From: Verrucomicrobiales bacterium
Lineage (GTDB): Bacteria; Verrucomicrobiota; Verrucomicrobiia; Limisphaerales; UBA1096
Direction: 5' to 3'
Assembly (NCBI GenBank): GCA_028817635.1
Contig: JAPPPH010000370.1
Coordinates: 1 to 8,618, forward strand
DNA length: 8,618 bases
Under the pieces are notes generated by a model. The model ran no database searches. It worked only from the letters and a program-made list of their open reading frames with translations, and had not been told where the DNA came from. The position numbers and the translations under genes are program-made. Positions 6,406 through 8,618 of this stretch are shown one piece after another; position 1 is the first letter of the stretch, and every line of letters starts with the position of its first letter.

Positions 6406-7597
6406 CAGAAATTGATTCGCCAACAGGAAAGTATTCCTCCATCAGCTTCCAGCAAACCAGCTGCATGCGCGGCATATGGAAAGGGCCCTTCCATAGATTG
6501 CCCTTCAACGGCACGGAAACCCGGCCGTCCCGGTGAAGGTAACCGTACCACTCCCCATGCTCTTTGTCAGCAAAACGGGCATGTGCCCAATCGTGCACCA
6601 ATTGGTGCATGGTGGCGTATTTTTCCTCGCCGGTCAGGGACAAGGCGAGCAGCGAAGCGATGATGGCCTCGTTGTGCGGCCACCAGAATTTCATGTCGTG
6701 CCAATACTCCTGCACCGGCTTGTCGTACACGTCTCGAAAATAAAACAGCCCACCGTGCTCGCCGTCCCAGCCCCTTGCCCACATCCAGTCGAGAATCTGA
6801 CAACCGGTGCGAATCAGGTCCGGGTCGTTGCCGCGGAGCTTGGCCTCCCACAGGATAAACCAGGCGCACTCGATCGCGTGGCCGGGGTTGAGCGTGCGCC
6901 CGTCAAAGTGATCGATGATCGAGCCGTCCGGCGCGACCGTCTCCATCACGCACTCGATCTCCGGCTTCATGAAGTCCCGGCGGATCACCTCGATGGCGTC
7001 GTCGATGTCCTCGGTGAACGAGTCGTCGCCAAGGTTCAGCCGCAGCTCCTGCGCGGTGACCATCTGGATCATCGGCTCGCCGATGGCCTTGGCCGGCCGG
7101 GTGTCGGTGAACTTCGGCTTGGCCAAGCGCGGATCCGCAAAGTGGAGCTTGGCCAAGCGGAACAATTCGCGGGCCGTCTCCGCACAGGCCGCCTCGTCGG
7201 TCGCCCGGGCCATGGCCGCGTACGCGATCGCGCCGAAGCACTCGGTGAACACATATCGCCGCTTGCGGATCGGCCGACCGTCGCGGGTGAGGTGGAACCA
7301 CATGCGACCGTCGGTGTCCCGGCCATGTTTCCCTATGAAATCCAGGCCACACCTGGCCCAGTCCAGCCAGTCACTGTTTTGCTCCACAGTGTTGTAAAGC
7401 GTCGCAAGTAGCCACGTGCCCCGGCACTGCTGCCACATACCCTTATCATCATCCAGCAGGCTCCCGTCACGATCCCGTGCCAAAAGAAACCCGCCATGCT
7501 CCTCGTCAATGCACCGCGGAAACCAGAACGGCAACGTGTCGGACAGCAGCCCGTCACGGTATTCCTTCAGATAAAACTCACGCTGTTTTGCATTCAT
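6392..7597 (-). CDS. N-acylglucosamine 2-epimerase (AGE / renin-binding-protein family)
   Basis: This cytoplasmic enzyme is expected to interconvert N-acetylmannosamine and N-acetylglucosamine, the step after the lyase in sialic acid breakdown. From ATG at 7597 it has 401 residues, matching the usual 390-420. The longer open frame to 7744 enters the lyase and is not preferred. The (alpha/alpha)6-barrel landmarks are RGTWLLATLYN (59-69), GRTLNPGHAIECAWFILWEA (233-252, His240 a catalytic candidate), HGGLFYF (281-287), KFWWPHNEA (303-311) and LWKGPFHMPRMQL (368-380, His374 the second catalytic candidate). Its start overlaps the end of the lyase remnant by 20 bp, and its end overlaps the prepilin gene. 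This supports an amino-sugar operon. Residues 146-162 contain two RLAK blocks encoded by two palindrome copies 30 bp apart. Other AGE-family enzymes with different sugar substrates, such as cellobiose 2-epimerase, are less likely given the lyase next door. Confidence 0.9.
   Translation of the reverse strand: MNAKQREFYLKEYRDGLLSDTLPFWFPRCIDEEHGGFLLARDRDGSLLDDDKGMWQQCRGTWLLATLYNTVEQNSDWLDWARCGLDFIGKHGRDTDGRMWFHLTRDGRPIRKRRYVFTECFGAIAYAAMARATDEAACAETARELFRLAKLHFADPRLAKPKFTDTRPAKAIGEPMIQMVTAQELRLNLGDDSFTEDIDDAIEVIRRDFMKPEIECVMETVAPDGSIIDHFDGRTLNPGHAIECAWFILWEAKLRGNDPDLIRTGCQILDWMWARGWDGEHGGLFYFRDVYDKPVQEYWHDMKFWWPHNEAIIASLLALSLTGEEKYATMHQLVHDWAHARFADKEHGEWYGYLHRDGRVSVPLKGNLWKGPFHMPRMQLVCWKLMEEYFPVGESISDENK
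7118..7130. repeat. Interspersed palindrome copy 9
   Basis: CTTGGCCAAGCGC with core 7118-7127 in the epimerase gene, encoding DPRLAKPK on the minus strand. Its core begins exactly 30 bp before that of copy 10. Confidence 0.9.
7147..7158. repeat. Interspersed palindrome copy 10 (12-bp perfect)
   Basis: GCTTGGCCAAGC with core 7148-7157 in the epimerase gene, encoding FRLAKLHF. It is half of the second 30-bp-spaced pair. Confidence 0.9.
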
Positions 7598-7664
7598 CGA
7601 TCCACTCGAAAAAACCGGCCGAGTCCAGCTCGGCACGGAGCGAGTCCAGTTTTTGACCGGAGGG

Positions 7665-7674
7665 GTTGGCCAAC
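7665..7674. repeat. Variant palindrome GTTGGCCAAC
   Basis: This is a perfect 10-bp palindrome that shares the eight central bases TTGGCCAA with the main repeat but has G/C ends swapped. It lies in the lyase remnant. It may be a compensated variant of the repeat or chance. Confidence 0.4.
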
Positions 7675-8251
7675 GGCGGCCGCGCCGGGCCGCAATCCAC
7701 ACCAATCCACTGCATGATTTTCTTCGCGGCGGGAAGATAGCCAAAAGAGGTGATCACCTCGATACTCTTCGCCGCCCTCGCCTGCCACTGGGCAGCCTCG
7801 TCCGTGTTCCCCGAACTCAGTGCATCCATGACCCGATGGTAGATTGGTGAGGCAAAATTATAGCTGCTCCCAACCGCCTCGTTGCAGCCGATCTGCATCC
7901 CCTCGAGGTACAACTCGTCGAATCCCCAAAAAATCTCCGGCGCATTTTCCATTAAGAGAATGCGTTTCAACGGTCGACGTTTGGGTTGGAATATTTTACG
8001 CCCGCAAACCCTGGAAGCGTTTCCTGCGCGAGCCGGACAAATTCATGCGTGTCAATCGTCACGCCGGTCATCGCCGGAATGTCGTAAAAATAAAACGGCA
8101 TCCGCCCGGCCGGATCCACGATCAGGGTGAACCAATCGAGCAACTGCCTAGCATCCTCCGGCTTGAAGAAAAACTGGAGCCAACCAAGACGCATCAAACG
8201 GGCCGCACCGTAGGCCGCCCCAAACCCGACGACCAGCGCACAATCCACAGC

Positions 8252-8267
8252 GCGCTTGGCCAAGCGC
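8252..8267. repeat. Interspersed palindrome copy 11 (16-bp perfect), at the broken end of the lyase remnant
   Basis: GCGCTTGGCCAAGCGC with core 8255-8264. Read on the minus strand it gives RLAKRAVD, at the point where recognisable lyase sequence begins. Confidence 0.9.
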
Positions 8268-8354
8268 AAAACTCATCGAAACGGTCACCAAAAAAACCGG
8301 AAAACCGATCCGGCCTTGACTTGGCCCGGCATCGTCGTTCGACTCCCTCACCTG

Positions 8355-8618
8355 ATGAAAACAGGAACGACCACCCCAAGTGCGTTCACCCTGATCGAGC
8401 TGCTCGTGGTGATCGCCATCATTGCGATCCTCGCCGCGCTGTTGCTCCCGGCGCTCAGCCAAGCCAAGAACAAGGCACAGCGAACCAGTTGCACCAACAA
8501 CCTCCGCCAGATCGGCCTGGCCCTGGCGGCCTACTCCGGCGATCACGACGACCGGATTCCCCCAACGATGTTCAACCCGGAATTGCTCAAGGCCTCCGAG
8601 CCGTGGATGAGCTATCTT
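8355..8618 (+). CDS. Prepilin-like protein (partial, cut by the right edge)
   Basis: The frame is open from ATG at 8355 to the last base (88 codons). The product starts MKTGTTTPSA followed by FTLIELLVVIAIIAILAALL and then LPALSQAKNKA, the same prepilin-type N-terminal methylation helix as the gene at 5698-6405. The residue before the cleavage site is Ala rather than the usual Gly. Downstream, TSCTNNLRQIGLALAAYSGD (about residues 50-69) is the standard second segment of verrucomicrobial/planctomycetal prepilin-like proteins. The rest is outside the window. It diverges from the lyase remnant across about 85 bp that should hold its promoter. No good -35/-10 pair or Shine-Dalgarno sequence is visible there. 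Confidence 0.85.
   Translation, partial: MKTGTTTPSAFTLIELLVVIAIIAILAALLLPALSQAKNKAQRTSCTNNLRQIGLALAAYSGDHDDRIPPTMFNPELLKASEPWMSYL

Larger units (their letters stand above)
7578..8269 (-). pseudogene. N-acetylneuraminate lyase remnant, 5'-truncated and frameshifted
   Basis: Read leftward, this region carries the C-terminal two thirds of a DapA/NanA-superfamily aldolase of the eukaryote-like N-acetylneuraminate lyase branch, which cleaves Neu5Ac to ManNAc and pyruvate. One frame gives FFFKPEDARQLLDW, then FYFYDIPAMTG (the YxxIP tyrosine) and FAGVKYSNPN (the Schiff-base lysine). It stops near 7970. A different frame continues LKRILLMENAPEIFWGFDEL, then NEAVGSSYNFASPIYHRVMD, and ends AGFFEWIDECKTA. 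One missing base between 7967 and 7975 would join them. A second shift seems present near 8170, where another frame reads FDASWLAPVF just before FKPED. The N-terminal third, including the GTTGE pyruvate-binding motif, is absent: the space up to 8354 does not encode it. It is probably a dead gene. Base-calling indels could explain the shifts but not the missing start. Confidence 0.75.

Noticed and set aside
6533..7411. Plus-strand open frame of 292 codons opposite the epimerase
   Set aside because: The minus strand encodes an intact epimerase with catalytic motifs. The plus frame is a shadow without motifs.
5344..8264. Palindrome copies read as a CRISPR array
   Set aside because: The spacing is irregular apart from two 30-bp pairs, the unit is only 10-18 bp, most copies lie within coding sequence, and no cas genes are present.
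8316..8345. TTGACT at 8316-8321 as a -35 box for the second prepilin gene
   Set aside because: No acceptable -10 hexamer is found 16-18 bp downstream.
8330..8352. GTTCGACTCC, which resembles the T-loop of a tRNA 3' end and could mark an attachment site
   Set aside because: The flanking bases do not form a T-stem, and no acceptor, D or anticodon arm is found nearby. It is probably chance.

Overview
The window looks like G+C-rich chromosomal DNA (about 58-60% by eye) of a Verrucomicrobiota-type bacterium in the PVC group. The best taxonomic clue is a pair of prepilin-like proteins whose N-terminal helix reads FTLIELLVVIAIIAIL and runs into LLPALAKAK or LLPALSQAK. That form is abundant in Verrucomicrobia. 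Few genes have a clear Shine-Dalgarno sequence. The assignment is an inference from protein style, not from a marker gene.

Layout. (1) Positions 1-3076, minus strand: a three-gene ABC importer operon of the molybdate/tungstate (ModABC-like) class. It encodes a membrane-anchored protein with two tandem binding domains, a permease with a large extra domain between its first two membrane helices, and the start of the ATPase, which runs off the left edge. Both junctions are ATGA stop/start overlaps. (2) Positions 3171-5690, plus strand: a PhzF-family isomerase/epimerase, a 444-residue protein of unknown function that resembles ATP-grasp enzymes, and a small lipoprotein. (3) Positions 5698-8269, minus strand: a sialic/amino-sugar group with a 5'-truncated and frameshifted N-acetylneuraminate lyase remnant, an intact N-acylglucosamine 2-epimerase that overlaps it, and a prepilin-like protein that overlaps the epimerase. 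(4) Positions 8355-8618, plus strand: a second prepilin-like gene, cut by the right edge.

How the genes work together. The ABC operon should import an oxyanion through the inner membrane. The lyase and epimerase are consecutive steps of sialic acid catabolism (Neu5Ac to ManNAc plus pyruvate, then ManNAc to GlcNAc). Because the lyase is broken here, the epimerase is the only intact step visible. No link between the PhzF/ATP-grasp-like pair and the other groups can be read from the sequence.

The most striking signal is not a gene. A 10-bp perfect palindrome, CTTGGCCAAG, usually embedded in GCGCTTGGCCAAGCGC, occurs 11 times exactly. About 0.01 copies would be expected by chance from base composition. 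It lies in six different genes or gene remnants and one intergenic gap, and is read in three different codon phases (LAK, LGQ, AWPS). It therefore appears to be maintained or spread at the DNA level, like the HIP1 palindrome of cyanobacteria. Two pairs of copies sit exactly 30 bp apart.
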